A stretch of 64,000 nt of DNA, taken from contig USGP01000003.1 of NCBI GenBank assembly GCA_900554315.1, forward strand, positions 27,775 to 91,774. The letters are read 5' to 3'. This document shows positions 9,229 through 17,543 of this stretch, in pieces; the stretch's first letter is position 1; every line of letters starts with the position of its first letter. Below the pieces are notes generated by a model. It did no database searches, was not told the DNA's origin, and saw nothing but the letters and a program-made list of their open reading frames with translations. The translations under genes were made by a program, and so were the position numbers. Source of the stretch: an uncultured Mycoplasmatota bacterium (lineage in GTDB: Bacteria; Bacillota_I; Bacilli_A; RF39; UBA660).

Positions 9229-9906
9229 TTATATCACATATTGAACTTTTTTACTCTTTTTCATATACTTAATGACGCCTTTGGTAATTGCTTGGCTTAT
9301 TTTTTGTTGATACTCTTTACTTTGTAGATTATTTCTTTCTGTTGGATTTGATAAATATCCACACTCTATTAATACTCCAGGAATTGTAATGTTTCGATAC
9401 ATATATAAATCTGTCTGCTTTATATTTCTATTACTATATAACGACGTCTTAAATTCCTTCATGATTGCGGTTGCTAATTGTTCGTTTTCCTTATTAATGG
9501 GATTATATAGTATTTCTCCACCCTTTAGTGTCGGATTATCATACCAATTAATATGGATTGATAAATACAAATCACTTTTATTTTCTTTTATTAGTAAAAG
9601 GCGCCGATATAAGTCTCCTCTTTTTTTAGCTGAATCATAGATTGATGATAAGTCAATATCTCTTTTTCTGGTTAAATAGACAATTGCACCTTGCTTTCCT
9701 AATTCTTGTTCTAACTGTTTAGATATTTCTAGGTTGATATCTTTTTCCAATATATCTCCATAATAGGTCCCACTATCTCTTCCTCCGTGACCTGGATCAA
9801 TTGTAATGATTTTTCCTTGCAATGGTAATGTTTCCGCAGAAATTGTCTGGATAGAGAACAGTAGTAAACAAAAAATAATAAATAAAGCTGTCTTTACTTT
9901 TATCAT
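9229..9906 (-). CDS. N-acetylmuramoyl-L-alanine amidase (Amidase_3, CwlD-like)
   Basis: This 225-aa protein has an N-terminal signal peptide or anchor (about residues 5-25, ending near TISAET), so it acts outside the membrane. The Amidase_3 zinc site is complete: His in DPGHGGRDSG near residue 39, Glu in LEKDINLEI, His in LSIHINWYD and the catalytic Glu in LIECGYLSN. It cleaves the amide bond between muramic acid and the stem peptide. Its length and single-domain build resemble CwlD, the spore-cortex amidase, which is notable given spo0A in this window, but a vegetative role is equally possible. It diverges from the ZIP transporter. Confidence 0.88.
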   Translation of the reverse strand: MIKVKTALFIIFCLLLFSIQTISAETLPLQGKIITIDPGHGGRDSGTYYGDILEKDINLEISKQLEQELGKQGAIVYLTRKRDIDLSSIYDSAKKRGDLYRRLLLIKENKSDLYLSIHINWYDNPTLKGGEILYNPINKENEQLATAIMKEFKTSLYSNRNIKQTDLYMYRNITIPGVLIECGYLSNPTERNNLQSKEYQQKISQAITKGVIKYMKKSKKVQYVI

Positions 9907-10029
9907 AAACTCACCTATTAATTATATGCTAACAATTTTAGTAATTTTCTTACTATAATTGCTTTTATTAATTGGGCATATTACCTATACCGTAATTTTT
10001 TGAAAGAATATATTATATTGGTGTTGATT

Positions 10030-10839
10030 ATGTTTCAATCTTTATTAAATATTTCTCCAATCTTATTAGCGTTGTTGGCTACGTTTTTTACTTGGTTTGT
10101 TACTATGCTTGGTGCATCGATTGTCTTTTTCTTTAAAAAGGTGAATAAAAGTATTATGGATGCATTGCTAGGATTTTCTGCCGGAGTTATGATTGCTGCA
10201 TCTTTTTGGTCTTTACTTAGTCCAGCTATTGAGATTGCTGATAGTATGCAGATGATTACTTGGCTTATGGTTTCTTTAGGTTTTATTAGTGGTGGATTGC
10301 TATTATTTTTTGGGGATAAAATATTTGATAAATTACAAGAAAAGAATACTAAGTGCAATGTTAGAGATTCACATAAACTAAAACGATGCTTTTTATTAAT
10401 CTTTTCTATTACACTACATAATATTCCGGAAGGATTAGTGGTTGGAGTTGCATTTGGATCTTTGTCTTATGGACTTGAAAGTACTTCTCTAGCTTCTGCT
10501 CTTACACTTGCATTAGGTATCGGCTTACAAAATTTTCCAGAGGGTAGTTCTGTTAGTCTACCACTTAGAAGAGAGGGATTTTCTAGAAAAAAAGCATTCT
10601 TCTTCGGACAGTTAAGTGGAATAGTAGAACCTATTGCTGCTGTTGTTGGAGCTATTTTGGTTTTAAAAATACAGGTTTTATTACCTTTTCTCTTGGCTTT
10701 TGCGGCAGGTGCTATGATTTATGTTGTTGTTGAGGAATTAATACCAGAAAGTCAAACTAATCAAAAAAAGGATCTAATGGCTCTTTTCACTTTAATTGGA
10801 TTCTCTGTAATGATGATTCTAGATGTTGCCTTGGGGTAA
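10030..10839 (+). CDS. ZIP-family divalent metal transporter (ZupT/GufA-like)
   Basis: From the preferred ATG at 10030 the protein has 269 aa and about eight membrane helices. The metal-binding motifs are HNIPEG near residue 136 and QNFPEG near 173, in TM4 and TM5, followed by VVEELIPE, as in ZupT/GufA transporters that import zinc or other divalent cations. An in-frame TTG at 10000 would add MKEYIILVLI. The ATG is preferred because GGTG lies just upstream. It is monocistronic and convergent with rpsI. Confidence 0.87.
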   Translation: MFQSLLNISPILLALLATFFTWFVTMLGASIVFFFKKVNKSIMDALLGFSAGVMIAASFWSLLSPAIEIADSMQMITWLMVSLGFISGGLLLFFGDKIFDKLQEKNTKCNVRDSHKLKRCFLLIFSITLHNIPEGLVVGVAFGSLSYGLESTSLASALTLALGIGLQNFPEGSSVSLPLRREGFSRKKAFFFGQLSGIVEPIAAVVGAILVLKIQVLLPFLLAFAAGAMIYVVVEELIPESQTNQKKDLMALFTLIGFSVMMILDVALG

Positions 10840-10843
10840 AATA

Positions 10844-10867
10844 AAAAAGCATCTTTCGATGCTTTTT
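10844..10867. terminator. Bidirectional terminator between zip and rpsI
   Basis: Stem AAAAAGCATC / GATGCTTTTT with a TTTC loop. Confidence 0.85.
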
Positions 10868-10880
10868 GAAACAGTGTAAA

Positions 10881-11306
10881 TTAACGTTTTGAGAATTGTG
10901 GAGCACGACGTGCTTTTTTCAATCCTGGCTTCTTACGTTCTTTCTTACGTGGATCTCTAGTAATAAATCCAGCAGCTTTTAAGATTTTTCTGAAACTATT
11001 TTCAGAATCAGCTGGAGTTGTTGAATCATATTCTAATAATGCTTTTGTAATTCCGTGACGAATAGCTCCTGTTTGACCAGTGTATCCTCCACCTTTTACT
11101 TTAGCATCTACATCAAACATTTCTCTAGTATTAGTCATTTCTAATGGTTGACATAAATCCATAACGCATAATTTTGATGGAAAATATTCATTTACATCTC
11201 TTCCATTAACAGTAATTTTTCCAGTTCCTGGAGTTAAAGTAACTTTAGCAACACTAGTCTTTCTGTGACCAGTTCCATAATATTTATTTGTCTTTTCTTT
11301 TGCCAT
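10881..11306 (-). CDS. rpsI: Ribosomal protein S9
   Basis: This 141-aa protein begins with a short extra segment, then [14 protein letters not shown], and ends in the basic tail [12 protein letters not shown]. The terminal KR reaches the P-site tRNA in the 30S head. It lies 13 bp downstream of rplM, the universal rplM-rpsI pair, and ends at a terminator shared with the ZIP gene. Confidence 0.98.
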   Translation of the reverse strand: MAKEKTNKYYGTGHRKTSVAKVTLTPGTGKITVNGRDVNEYFPSKLCVMDLCQPLEMTNTREMFDVDAKVKGGGYTGQTGAIRHGITKALLEYDSTTPADSENSFRKILKAAGFITRDPRKKERKKPGLKKARRAPQFSKR

Positions 11307-11319
11307 AACTTAAACCCTC

Positions 11320-11751
11320 CTATTTCATTTCAAGCACTTCAGGCTTTTGTGCCTCGTGTTTGTGCTCGCTTCCTGCATATACAAATAGTTTCTTATACAT
11401 TTGTCTACCTAATCTGTTATGAGGTAGCATACCTTTAACGGCTCTTTCTACCATTTCAACTGGATATTTTTCAATCATTTCTTTAGCTGTTCTCTCTCTT
11501 AATCCACCTTGATATTGTGAATGGTTGTAATACATTTTGTCATTTAATTTATTTCCTGTTAATAGAACTTTTTCAGCGTTAACAATGATGATGTTATCTC
11601 CGCAATCAATATGTGGAGTATAAGTTGGTTTGTGTTTTCCACGTAGATAAGTTGCTGCAAGTGATGCAACACGACCTAAAGGTTTTCCTTCAGCGTCGAT
11701 AACGTACCATTTACGTTCAACTGTTTCTTTCTTTTGCATATAGCTTTTCAT
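11320..11751 (-). CDS. rplM: Ribosomal protein L13
   Basis: This 143-aa protein has the [17 protein letters not shown] start and the [16 protein letters not shown] and [12 protein letters not shown] blocks of bacterial L13, an early 50S assembly protein. It has its own strong promoter and a structured 70-nt leader, unlike the rest of the ribosomal tract. Confidence 0.98.
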   Translation of the reverse strand: MKSYMQKKETVERKWYVIDAEGKPLGRVASLAATYLRGKHKPTYTPHIDCGDNIIIVNAEKVLLTGNKLNDKMYYNHSQYQGGLRERTAKEMIEKYPVEMVERAVKGMLPHNRLGRQMYKKLFVYAGSEHKHEAQKPEVLEMK

Positions 11752-11821
11752 AATTTACTCTCCTTTACCTTCAATTAGGTTTTCCCAGGACCTAATCAAT
11801 GTGGGGATATCGAATGTACCA
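11752..11821 (-). promoter_or_regulatory. Probable L13 autoregulatory leader
   Basis: The untranslated leader between the mapped-by-eye start and rplM carries a hairpin with arms ATTAGGT and ACCTAAT (11774-11780 / 11790-11796). The minus-strand loop is CCTGGGAAA, followed by the AAAGGAGAG ribosome site. Firmicutes rplM-rpsI operons are known to carry an L13 leader that mediates autogenous control. I cannot match it against the covariance model here. Confidence 0.6.
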
Positions 11822-11827
11822 GTTATA

Positions 11828-11856
11828 ATTATACTAAAAAAAGTATTGAAAATCAA
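11828..11856 (-). promoter_or_regulatory. rplM-rpsI promoter, -35 inside the upstream terminator
   Basis: Minus-strand TTGATT (11851-11856), 17-bp spacer, TATAAT (11828-11833). The -35 lies in the loop and descending stem of the terminator of the preceding gene. Confidence 0.8.
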
Positions 11857-11866
11857 TACTTTTTTT
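11836..11866 (-). terminator. Terminator of the two-gene unit upstream of rplM
   Basis: 13-bp stem AAAAAAAGTATTG / CAATACTTTTTTT with a 5-nt loop, just downstream of the TAA at 11873. Confidence 0.85.
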
Positions 11867-11872
11867 CATTAA

Positions 11873-12370
11873 TTATCGATGTAATACAGCTGGTTTTTCA
11901 ACAGATTGTTCTTCAATTGCTTCATTAGTCATCGCAAGAAGCTGTTCTTGTTGTTCATCGCTTAATGATGCTAGATATTCATCTAAATCTCTAACTTCAT
12001 TTGCATCTGCTTGTTGCTCTATTGTTATTTGAGCAGCTTGATGTTGTGCAGTGTATTCATCACCTAATAAGCCCCCCTGTACTGAAGATGGAGAAAGCGT
12101 TGCAGCTCCTACAGTAGATGCTCCTAACGATACTGTTGCTGCTGTCCTTTCTGGTGCAAAACGTTTTATTTCCTTTGTTACTTTTTTTGTTGTTCCATCA
12201 TCCTGCTTTTCTTCCACTTCTATCTCTTCTCTTTTTTGTGTACCAAACCATAATGATGCTCCTACTAATCCTAGTGATGTCGTTGCTGCAGTATTAGAGT
12301 CTGGTGTAAATAATGACATTGTTGAACCTGCATTTGTAAAAAATAAAGTTGATTGATCTATACTACCCAT
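11873..12370 (-). CDS. Uncharacterised Ala/Gln-rich protein
   Basis: This 165-aa protein belongs to no family I recognise. Two similar weakly hydrophobic segments, TAATTSLGLVGASLW (about 29-43) and TAATVSLGASTVGAA (about 76-90), flank a charged Glu/Lys loop. This suggests an internal duplication. The C-terminal third is acidic and Gln-rich, with a predicted helix around DEYLASLSDEQQEQLL. It starts 1 bp after the stop of the 12372-13433 gene, so the two are co-translated. They sit between truA and rplM, where conserved gene order usually has nothing. The function is unknown. Confidence 0.6.
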   Translation of the reverse strand: MGSIDQSTLFFTNAGSTMSLFTPDSNTAATTSLGLVGASLWFGTQKREEIEVEEKQDDGTTKKVTKEIKRFAPERTAATVSLGASTVGAATLSPSSVQGGLLGDEYTAQHQAAQITIEQQADANEVRDLDEYLASLSDEQQEQLLAMTNEAIEEQSVEKPAVLHR

Positions 12371-12371
12371 A

Positions 12372-13433
12372 TTATTTTCCTACCTTTCTTACTACTTGAG
12401 TTTGTTCTTCTGATGGTACAAGCCCTGCTTGTATCATCGCATTTAATTCTATATCAGAACCAGTTAATACTGGTGATATCTTTGTTGGCTGTGCTTGTTC
12501 TTGTCGTGCTTCTACTGGCACAATTTGTTTTGAGGATGTTTTTGGCTGTTCTGGATGCTTTGTTTCTTCTGGTGGTACAAGTGCCGCTTGTTGTGCTTTT
12601 ATTTGTAAAAGTCTTGCTCTAAGTTGTTCCAATGATTCTTTACTATGCATACTTTCTATTATTGTATCTACTGAATACAAATCTTTTCCTTCTTGCTTTG
12701 CTTGTTTTAAGTCTGCAATTAAATCTGGATTTTCTTGATATGCCTTTTTTATACTCGTAATACTTTTCTTAGCTAGTCCTTTTTTATTTGCAACCATTCT
12801 CGATAAATAATACTCTTGAGCATTTATGCATTGTAGATTTTTAAATCCAGCTAAGATTTGATATCCTCCTAATACAAATGGCAGTACTGGCACTCCAGCA
12901 ATTCCTGCACCAACACAGATTCCTAAGATAATACCATTTTTTATTAAACATTTTTGATGAATATTTTTGTTTTTTTCAATATATCTTGCAAACTGTTCTG
13001 TTCTACTATCTACACCTACATAGTAATTTATACTTCTTTCTTCTTTTAATTGCCTTCTTGTTAATACTTTGCTTCGTTTTGCTTGAGCAATTATTTCTTT
13101 CTTTTCTGATTCTGATTTTGATCTTTTCAGCAATTTCTTGGTGTTTTTATCTACCGCTTCATCAGACCATTTGATTACTCTCTCTTCCTTTAGTACTTTT
13201 TTTATAAATCTAAATTTTGCTTTATCAAACTTCTTTATGAACTTTCTAAAAGCTTTCGCTCCTAGTTTTCCATGAAGTTTTGCTTTATCTAAATAAATCT
13301 GTCTTTCTCTTTTATCCTTTTCTTGTTGACTTAACTCTTCTGGAATTTCGATTTTGTCTGGATGAAAAAGTAATTTATAATTATATTTTATTTTTTTTGC
13401 TTTTTCTCTTATGGTGTCAATAACTCTAACCAT
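12372..13433 (-). CDS. Uncharacterised basic protein with a central membrane hairpin
   Basis: From ATG 13433 the protein has 353 aa. The GGGGGAT site six bases upstream favours this start over an ATG 27 nt earlier that lacks a site. The first 150 residues are very Lys/Arg-rich. A hydrophobic stretch near 165-195 (IILGICVGAGIAGVPVLPF) could be a membrane hairpin. It is followed by helical and then Pro/Gln-rich disordered sequence. No enzyme motif is seen. The pair with the 165-aa protein looks lineage-specific. The basic N-terminus could bind nucleic acid or phospholipid, which is speculation. Confidence 0.6.
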   Translation of the reverse strand: MVRVIDTIREKAKKIKYNYKLLFHPDKIEIPEELSQQEKDKRERQIYLDKAKLHGKLGAKAFRKFIKKFDKAKFRFIKKVLKEERVIKWSDEAVDKNTKKLLKRSKSESEKKEIIAQAKRSKVLTRRQLKEERSINYYVGVDSRTEQFARYIEKNKNIHQKCLIKNGIILGICVGAGIAGVPVLPFVLGGYQILAGFKNLQCINAQEYYLSRMVANKKGLAKKSITSIKKAYQENPDLIADLKQAKQEGKDLYSVDTIIESMHSKESLEQLRARLLQIKAQQAALVPPEETKHPEQPKTSSKQIVPVEARQEQAQPTKISPVLTGSDIELNAMIQAGLVPSEEQTQVVRKVGK

Positions 13434-13518
13434 AAGCCAATCCCCCTTCATCGTTGACATATTATATCATAAAAGTATTAAAAAGTCAATTTTTGTTTTA
13501 TTTTCACCTTCATATAAA

Positions 13519-13542
13519 AAGCTCTATTTTTCAATAGAGCTT
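13519..13542 (-). terminator. truA terminator
   Basis: Stem AAGCTCTATT / AATAGAGCTT, loop TTTC, T tract on the minus strand. It overlaps the truA stop codon. Confidence 0.8.
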
Positions 13543-14285
13543 GATTCATATTTAATCTTTGTTAAATATAGTCCTTCTGCTGGAGCGGTTTTTCCTCCTT
13601 TAGATCTATCCTTTTGTTCTAAGAACTGTTGTACATACTCTGGGGGTTCTTTTTCTTCTCCTATTTTAATTAATATTCCAACCATATTTCTAATTTGATA
13701 TCTTAAAAATCCATTACCTGTGAATGTAAATTTTATAATATCATTATTTAATTTTTCTACTGTTGCGGTTGTAATTGTTCTAATGCAATTTTCTTTTTCT
13801 TTATTTTCAGTTACAAATGATCTAAAATCGTGTTCACCAATTAGATATTGAATTCCTTTTTGCATTCTTTCTAAATTTAAGTGATAATTATATTGAAATA
13901 CATAATTTCTTTGAATGGGATTATATTCACCTATATTTATATAGTATTCATATGTTTTTTCTTTTACATTATATCTAGCATGGAAATCTGGAGGAGCAAT
14001 TTTAGTATTTATTACATGTATATCGTCTGGAAGATTGCTGTTCATGGCTCTTTTTAATTTATATTCTGTGATGTTTACGTCTAAGTCAGCATGACCACAT
14101 TGCATTTTAGCATGTACTCCTTTATCGGTTCTTCCTGATGAAATAAACGTTGTTTTTTTATTATTGTTAATTTTTGTTAATGCTTGTTCAATCTGTTCTT
14201 GTATTGTATTCATTCCAGGTTGACTTTGATAGCCTTTATAATTTGTTCCATCATAAGATAACGTTATTAAAAACCTCATATCCAT
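13524..14285 (-). CDS. truA: tRNA pseudouridine(38-40) synthase
   Basis: This 253-aa protein has LSYDGTNYKGYQSQPG at the N-terminus and the catalytic Asp in SSGRTDKGVHA near residue 52, followed by FHARYNVKEKTYEY and FTGNGFLRYQIRNMVG. All are hallmarks of TruA, which isomerises U38-U40 in tRNA anticodon arms. The first ATG is very close to the AGGA site; the ATG two codons later (14279) has better spacing. It follows the two ECF-like ATPase genes, where ecfT would normally intervene. Confidence 0.96.
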   Translation of the reverse strand: MDMRFLITLSYDGTNYKGYQSQPGMNTIQEQIEQALTKINNNKKTTFISSGRTDKGVHAKMQCGHADLDVNITEYKLKRAMNSNLPDDIHVINTKIAPPDFHARYNVKEKTYEYYINIGEYNPIQRNYVFQYNYHLNLERMQKGIQYLIGEHDFRSFVTENKEKENCIRTITTATVEKLNNDIIKFTFTGNGFLRYQIRNMVGILIKIGEEKEPPEYVQQFLEQKDRSKGGKTAPAEGLYLTKIKYESSSIEK

Positions 14286-14329
14286 TTATCCTTTCTATCT
14301 TTAAGAAAAAATAAACTTTCGTTTATCTT

Positions 14330-15121
14330 TTATACATGTTTATATATATCTTTAATAATATCTCTTATATCTTTGTGATATTCAAGTTTTACTTTTTTCT
14401 TCTTTATCGCTTTATAAGTAAATAATACACATTCTGGTAAAGCAAAACCATTTCTTTTTAAATAGTCTACTCTTTCATAGCCTTCTTCAGTTGGTGCTTC
14501 TAAAAATATTCTTTTGTTTTTTACATATAACATTTTATCAGTACATTGATAAAGAACATCTGAGTCCTGGGTTGCGATAATAATAATTTTATGAAATTGG
14601 TCTTTTAGTTTATTTAAAACCATTATAATTCTTTTCTTGTTCTTGTTGTCTAATCCTCTAAATGGATCATCTAATATTATCATATCTGGATTTGATAAAA
14701 GGCTTATCGCAATCTGTACTTTTTTCTTTTCTGATGTTGATAAACTAGTTATATTTCTATCTAATAGACTACTATCTAAACCTACTATTTTTAACGAATC
14801 TTTTTCTTTTTTTTCTATGTTTTTTATTTGAAGGTGATAATAGTTAATAATATAGTCCATATGTTCTTTTATGGTGTTTAAATAATTTATTTTCTGAAAC
14901 TTTTTATCTACTTTGCTTATCTTCTTATAATAATTCAGGTAATTTTCTTCTGTTACTTCTTCACCGTCTATTTGTATTTTTCCTTCGGGAAGTGTTTCTA
15001 ATCTTAAAATATCTAATAATTCTTCATAATCTGTACCTGTAATTCCAATTATTTCTTTACCAGATAATGTTGTAGAAAACTCCCAATCATTTTGTTTTAT
15101 GTTTTCTAATATTATTTCCAT
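14330..15121 (-). CDS. EcfA2-like ABC ATPase with a destroyed Walker A
   Basis: This 263-aa protein has the ABC signature region LSTSEKKKVQIA near residue 128 and an intact Walker B (MIILDDPFRGLD). The P-loop position reads GITGTDYEEL, lacking the Gly-Lys-Ser/Thr that binds ATP phosphate. It overlaps the upstream ATPase gene by 10 nt, so the two proteins should be co-translated and probably dimerise. The position (ahead of truA) is that of ecfA2 of the energy-coupling-factor vitamin transporter. No ecfT follows. A heterodimer in which this subunit supplies only the signature motif would have one usable ATP site. Confidence 0.75.
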   Translation of the reverse strand: MEIILENIKQNDWEFSTTLSGKEIIGITGTDYEELLDILRLETLPEGKIQIDGEEVTEENYLNYYKKISKVDKKFQKINYLNTIKEHMDYIINYYHLQIKNIEKKEKDSLKIVGLDSSLLDRNITSLSTSEKKKVQIAISLLSNPDMIILDDPFRGLDNKNKKRIIMVLNKLKDQFHKIIIIATQDSDVLYQCTDKMLYVKNKRIFLEAPTEEGYERVDYLKRNGFALPECVLFTYKAIKKKKVKLEYHKDIRDIIKDIYKHV

Positions 15122-15909
15122 ATAGTATCTACCATCCTGTCCATATCAAGTTCTACCTTATTTACTACATTATAATCTCTTAGTTTTACAGATAAATCTA
15201 CCATGAATGGTAATTCTAGTCCTAACTTATTTAATACATTATCTTTTTCAATAATCGTTAATGGTTCTCCTGCTAAGAGAATCTGTTTTTCTGCTATAAT
15301 TAGTAAATAATCGCTTTCTAAGGCAATATTTAGATCACTTGTAATCATAATAATTGCGATTTTAGTTTCTAGCTGAATTGTTCTAAGAAGATTAATCATT
15401 TCTTTTTTTTCTTTTGAGTCTAAGTCTTGGCATATATCATCTAAAAATAATATTTGGGGTGATCCTAACATTTTTTCGGCTAATAAAACTTTTATTTTAA
15501 TAAAATCTGGTACTTCGTTGGGATTTTTCTTTTGATATTTTGTAAGCTTATATTTTTTCACAATTTCTTTATATGTTTCTTTTTGTTCTTCTTCTGTTTT
15601 TTTAAATAAGTGAATTGTATAGTTAAGTTCTTCTTCTATTGTTTTAAACAAAAATTGTGAATTATCTTGTGGAATAATAGTTCCAGTTATTTCTTTCCAC
15701 AGATTCTGTGGATATTCTTCTATGTTCATTCCTAATAATTTTATAGACTCTTTGATCGGTATTTGACCACTTAATATTCTAATTAATGTTGTTTTTCCAC
15801 AATTGTTAGCACCTGAGATTGTTATAAATTTTGATGGTTCTACTTGGAAGGAGATATTTTCAAATATATCTTGATAATTTAAGTTTGTAATTTCTAATAA
15901 TTCTTTCAT
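15112..15909 (-). CDS. EcfA1-like ABC ATPase with a destroyed signature motif
   Basis: This 265-aa protein has an intact Walker A (SGANNCGKTTLI at about 32-43), a Q-loop (TIIPQDNSQF) and a Walker B (ILFLDDICQDLD). The LSGGQ region is replaced by NEVPDFIKIK. The Glu after Walker B Asp is not in its usual place: DDIC follows where D-E-P is usual. It is the upstream partner of the EcfA2-like gene (10-nt overlap). Known EcfA1/EcfA2 pairs power EcfT-based vitamin uptake. Without ecfT nearby, this pair may use a distant EcfT or have another function. One dispersed palindrome copy lies within the gene. Confidence 0.75.
   Translation of the reverse strand: MKELLEITNLNYQDIFENISFQVEPSKFITISGANNCGKTTLIRILSGQIPIKESIKLLGMNIEEYPQNLWKEITGTIIPQDNSQFLFKTIEEELNYTIHLFKKTEEEQKETYKEIVKKYKLTKYQKKNPNEVPDFIKIKVLLAEKMLGSPQILFLDDICQDLDSKEKKEMINLLRTIQLETKIAIIMITSDLNIALESDYLLIIAEKQILLAGEPLTIIEKDNVLNKLGLELPFMVDLSVKLRDYNVVNKVELDMDRMVDTIWK
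15696..15712. repeat. Dispersed interrupted palindrome, copy 2 (TCCAC-AGATTCT-GTGGA)
   Basis: Minus strand reads TCCACAGAATCTGTGGA, 15 of 17 bases identical to the copy at 60961-60977, in a third reading frame (encoding PQNLW of the EcfA1-like protein). Confidence 0.65.
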
Positions 15910-15953
15910 ATCAACCCTCCCGTTTTCATGTTTTATTATATAATAACCGGTTT

Positions 15954-15983
15954 AAAAAAGCCAGTATATTATCTGGCTTTTTT
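15954..15983 (-). terminator. Terminator of the SDR gene
   Basis: Stem AAAAAAGCCAG / CTGGCTTTTTT, loop TATATTAT. It contains the SDR stop codon. Confidence 0.85.
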
Positions 15984-16721
15984 CTTTTGAATTTTGTAGG
16001 CACAACGTAGTAAAAACTTGTCTGATAGAAATCTGCCAAAAAATTTAGCACATTTCATTGTAAATCCTGGTATAATTAGCATCTTCTTTTTAAACATTTG
16101 GTCTATTGCATATTTAGCAACAACTGTACTTTTCATAGGTTTTACGCCAAATTTAACGCCTGCTACATTATTAAAATTAGTATCTACTGGTCCTGGACAA
16201 AGAACAGAAATATGTACGTTTGATTTTTTCTTCTTTTGTTCATACCATAATGCTTCTGATAGTTGGTACACATATGATTTTGTAGCATAGTAAGTACTCA
16301 TTAATGGTCCAGGCTGAAAAGCAGCAGAAGATGCAACATTTAGAATATAACCAGAATTTCTTTTTTCCATATCTTTTAAGAATGATTTCGTTAGTATATG
16401 TAGAGCTTTAATATTGGTGTCTATCATATTTAATTCTCTTTGTAAGTCGGTCTGAGTAAATTCTCCAAATACTCCAAATCCAGCATTATTAATTAAAATA
16501 TCTATATTTTCCTTTTTGGTTAATACATATAGTTCTTTTACTTTTTGTTCATTTGATAAATCGGCAACTATGATAGTTACTTTGGTTGGTAGGGCTTCCT
16601 GAATTTTTTCTAATTTTTCCCTATTTCTCGCTACTAAAATTAATTCACATTTTTTTGTTGCTAGATATCTAGCCATATCTAGGCCAATTCCTGACGATGC
16701 TCCTGTAATTAATGCTTTCAT
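15969..16721 (-). CDS. Short-chain dehydrogenase/reductase
   Basis: This 250-aa classical SDR has the NAD(P)-binding TGASSGIG at residues 6-13, NNAG near 84-87, a catalytic Ser in NVASSAAF, and YYATK near 155 (Tyr/Lys). A LCPGPVDTNF segment follows. The C-terminal 40 residues are basic with a hydrophobic patch, as in the membrane-associated DltE/YqjQ-like SDRs. Arg in VARNREK suggests NADP preference. The substrate is unknown. It separates the IS remnant from the ECF-like genes. Confidence 0.9.
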   Translation of the reverse strand: MKALITGASSGIGLDMARYLATKKCELILVARNREKLEKIQEALPTKVTIIVADLSNEQKVKELYVLTKKENIDILINNAGFGVFGEFTQTDLQRELNMIDTNIKALHILTKSFLKDMEKRNSGYILNVASSAAFQPGPLMSTYYATKSYVYQLSEALWYEQKKKKSNVHISVLCPGPVDTNFNNVAGVKFGVKPMKSTVVAKYAIDQMFKKKMLIIPGFTMKCAKFFGRFLSDKFLLRCAYKIQKKKAR

Positions 16722-16779
16722 ACCGACACCTCAATTCCCTATTTATTTGTCAACTTTATTATATAATAAAACACATAAA

Positions 16780-16806
16780 AAAAAAAGAATGTTGACATTC
16801 CTTTTA
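16780..16806 (-). terminator. Terminator downstream of the IS remnant
   Basis: Minus strand GAATG-TCAA-CATTC extended by G-U and A-U pairs and followed by a run of ten T. Confidence 0.65.
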
Positions 16807-16892
16807 CTATTTCTATTTTTTTCCTCGTATAAGAATCTGGAATATTCTCTAAATCAAATTCGCTTAACATGGATTCTAACTCATTTGTATGG

Positions 16893-17153
16893 CTAGTAGA
16901 GGATTGGGGTTTTATAATTTAATGCATAACTAGGTCTTTCATAATTATAATAATTAATGTATAATTTTATTAAATTTATATCCGATTGTCGTGACAACAT
17001 TTTTAATGTTGGATTATTTTGTCTGTATTTCCATTTATAATAACCACTTCTACTCACAGACATATATTCACATAATAATTTTACAGAATACTCATTTTTA
17101 TATTCATCTATTATTTTGTATTCTTCTCGAATGTAGTAACGAATTCCTTTTTT
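16893..17153 (-). pseudogene. IS3-family OrfB remnant with the catalytic core deleted
   Basis: Frame -1 relative to orfA. The reading begins at the slippery site and encodes GIRYYIREEYKIIDEYK, then VKLLCEYMSVSRSGYYKW (the conserved start of IS3 OrfB), and jumps after about SRQSD to LIKLYINYYNYERPSYAL, the conserved C-terminal end, stopping at TAG 16893-16895. About 85 codons remain of the usual 270-290. The whole DDE integrase core is absent, so this copy cannot transpose by itself. Confidence 0.75.
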
Positions 17154-17473
17154 GGACCAACTCCTTTCACTTCGTAACCTTTTTTTAATCGTGCTATTTC
17201 AATATCTTTCTTCATTAACTCTATCTCTAATTCTTCTTCTCTTGATTGAGGTTTTCTTAAATACAATCCCATATTTTTATGGTGTTTAGATGCTTTACCA
17301 GTATTTGATATTAAACCATCAAATCCTTTTTCTTCATAATTTTTTATCCAACGATAAATTTGTCTTCTAGAAATTTTAAATTCATCTGCTAATTTTGTGG
17401 CTGATTCACCATTTATATATCGTTTTACAATTATTTCTTTTTCTTTTGGTGTTTTCATATTATTTCTCTTCAT
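17111..17473 (-). CDS. IS3-family transposase OrfA (helix-turn-helix)
   Basis: This 120-aa protein has a helix-turn-helix near residues 18-42 (GESATKLADEFKISRRQIYRW), followed by a charged C-terminal helix (EEELEIELMKKDIEIARLKK) that acts as the leucine-zipper-like dimerisation segment of OrfA. It ends shortly after the frameshift heptamer. AAGGATATTTT precedes the ATG. OrfA alone can repress transposition; since OrfB is broken here, this copy is at most a regulator. Confidence 0.8.
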   Translation of the reverse strand: MKRNNMKTPKEKEIIVKRYINGESATKLADEFKISRRQIYRWIKNYEEKGFDGLISNTGKASKHHKNMGLYLRKPQSREEELEIELMKKDIEIARLKKGYEVKGVGPKKEFVTTFEKNTK

Positions 17474-17506
17474 AAAATATCCTTCATTTTATTTATAGTA
17501 ACAAAA

Positions 17507-17543
17507 AAATGTAGACTGTGTCTTTTTTAGACTGTCTACATTT
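17507..17543 (-). repeat. IS end hairpin, also a likely terminator for rplQ
   Basis: Arms AAATGTAGAC / GTCTACATTT with extra internal pairing. On the minus strand a T7 run follows, so it would stop transcription entering the IS from rplQ. Nearly the same hairpin recurs at 63960-63991. Confidence 0.7.
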
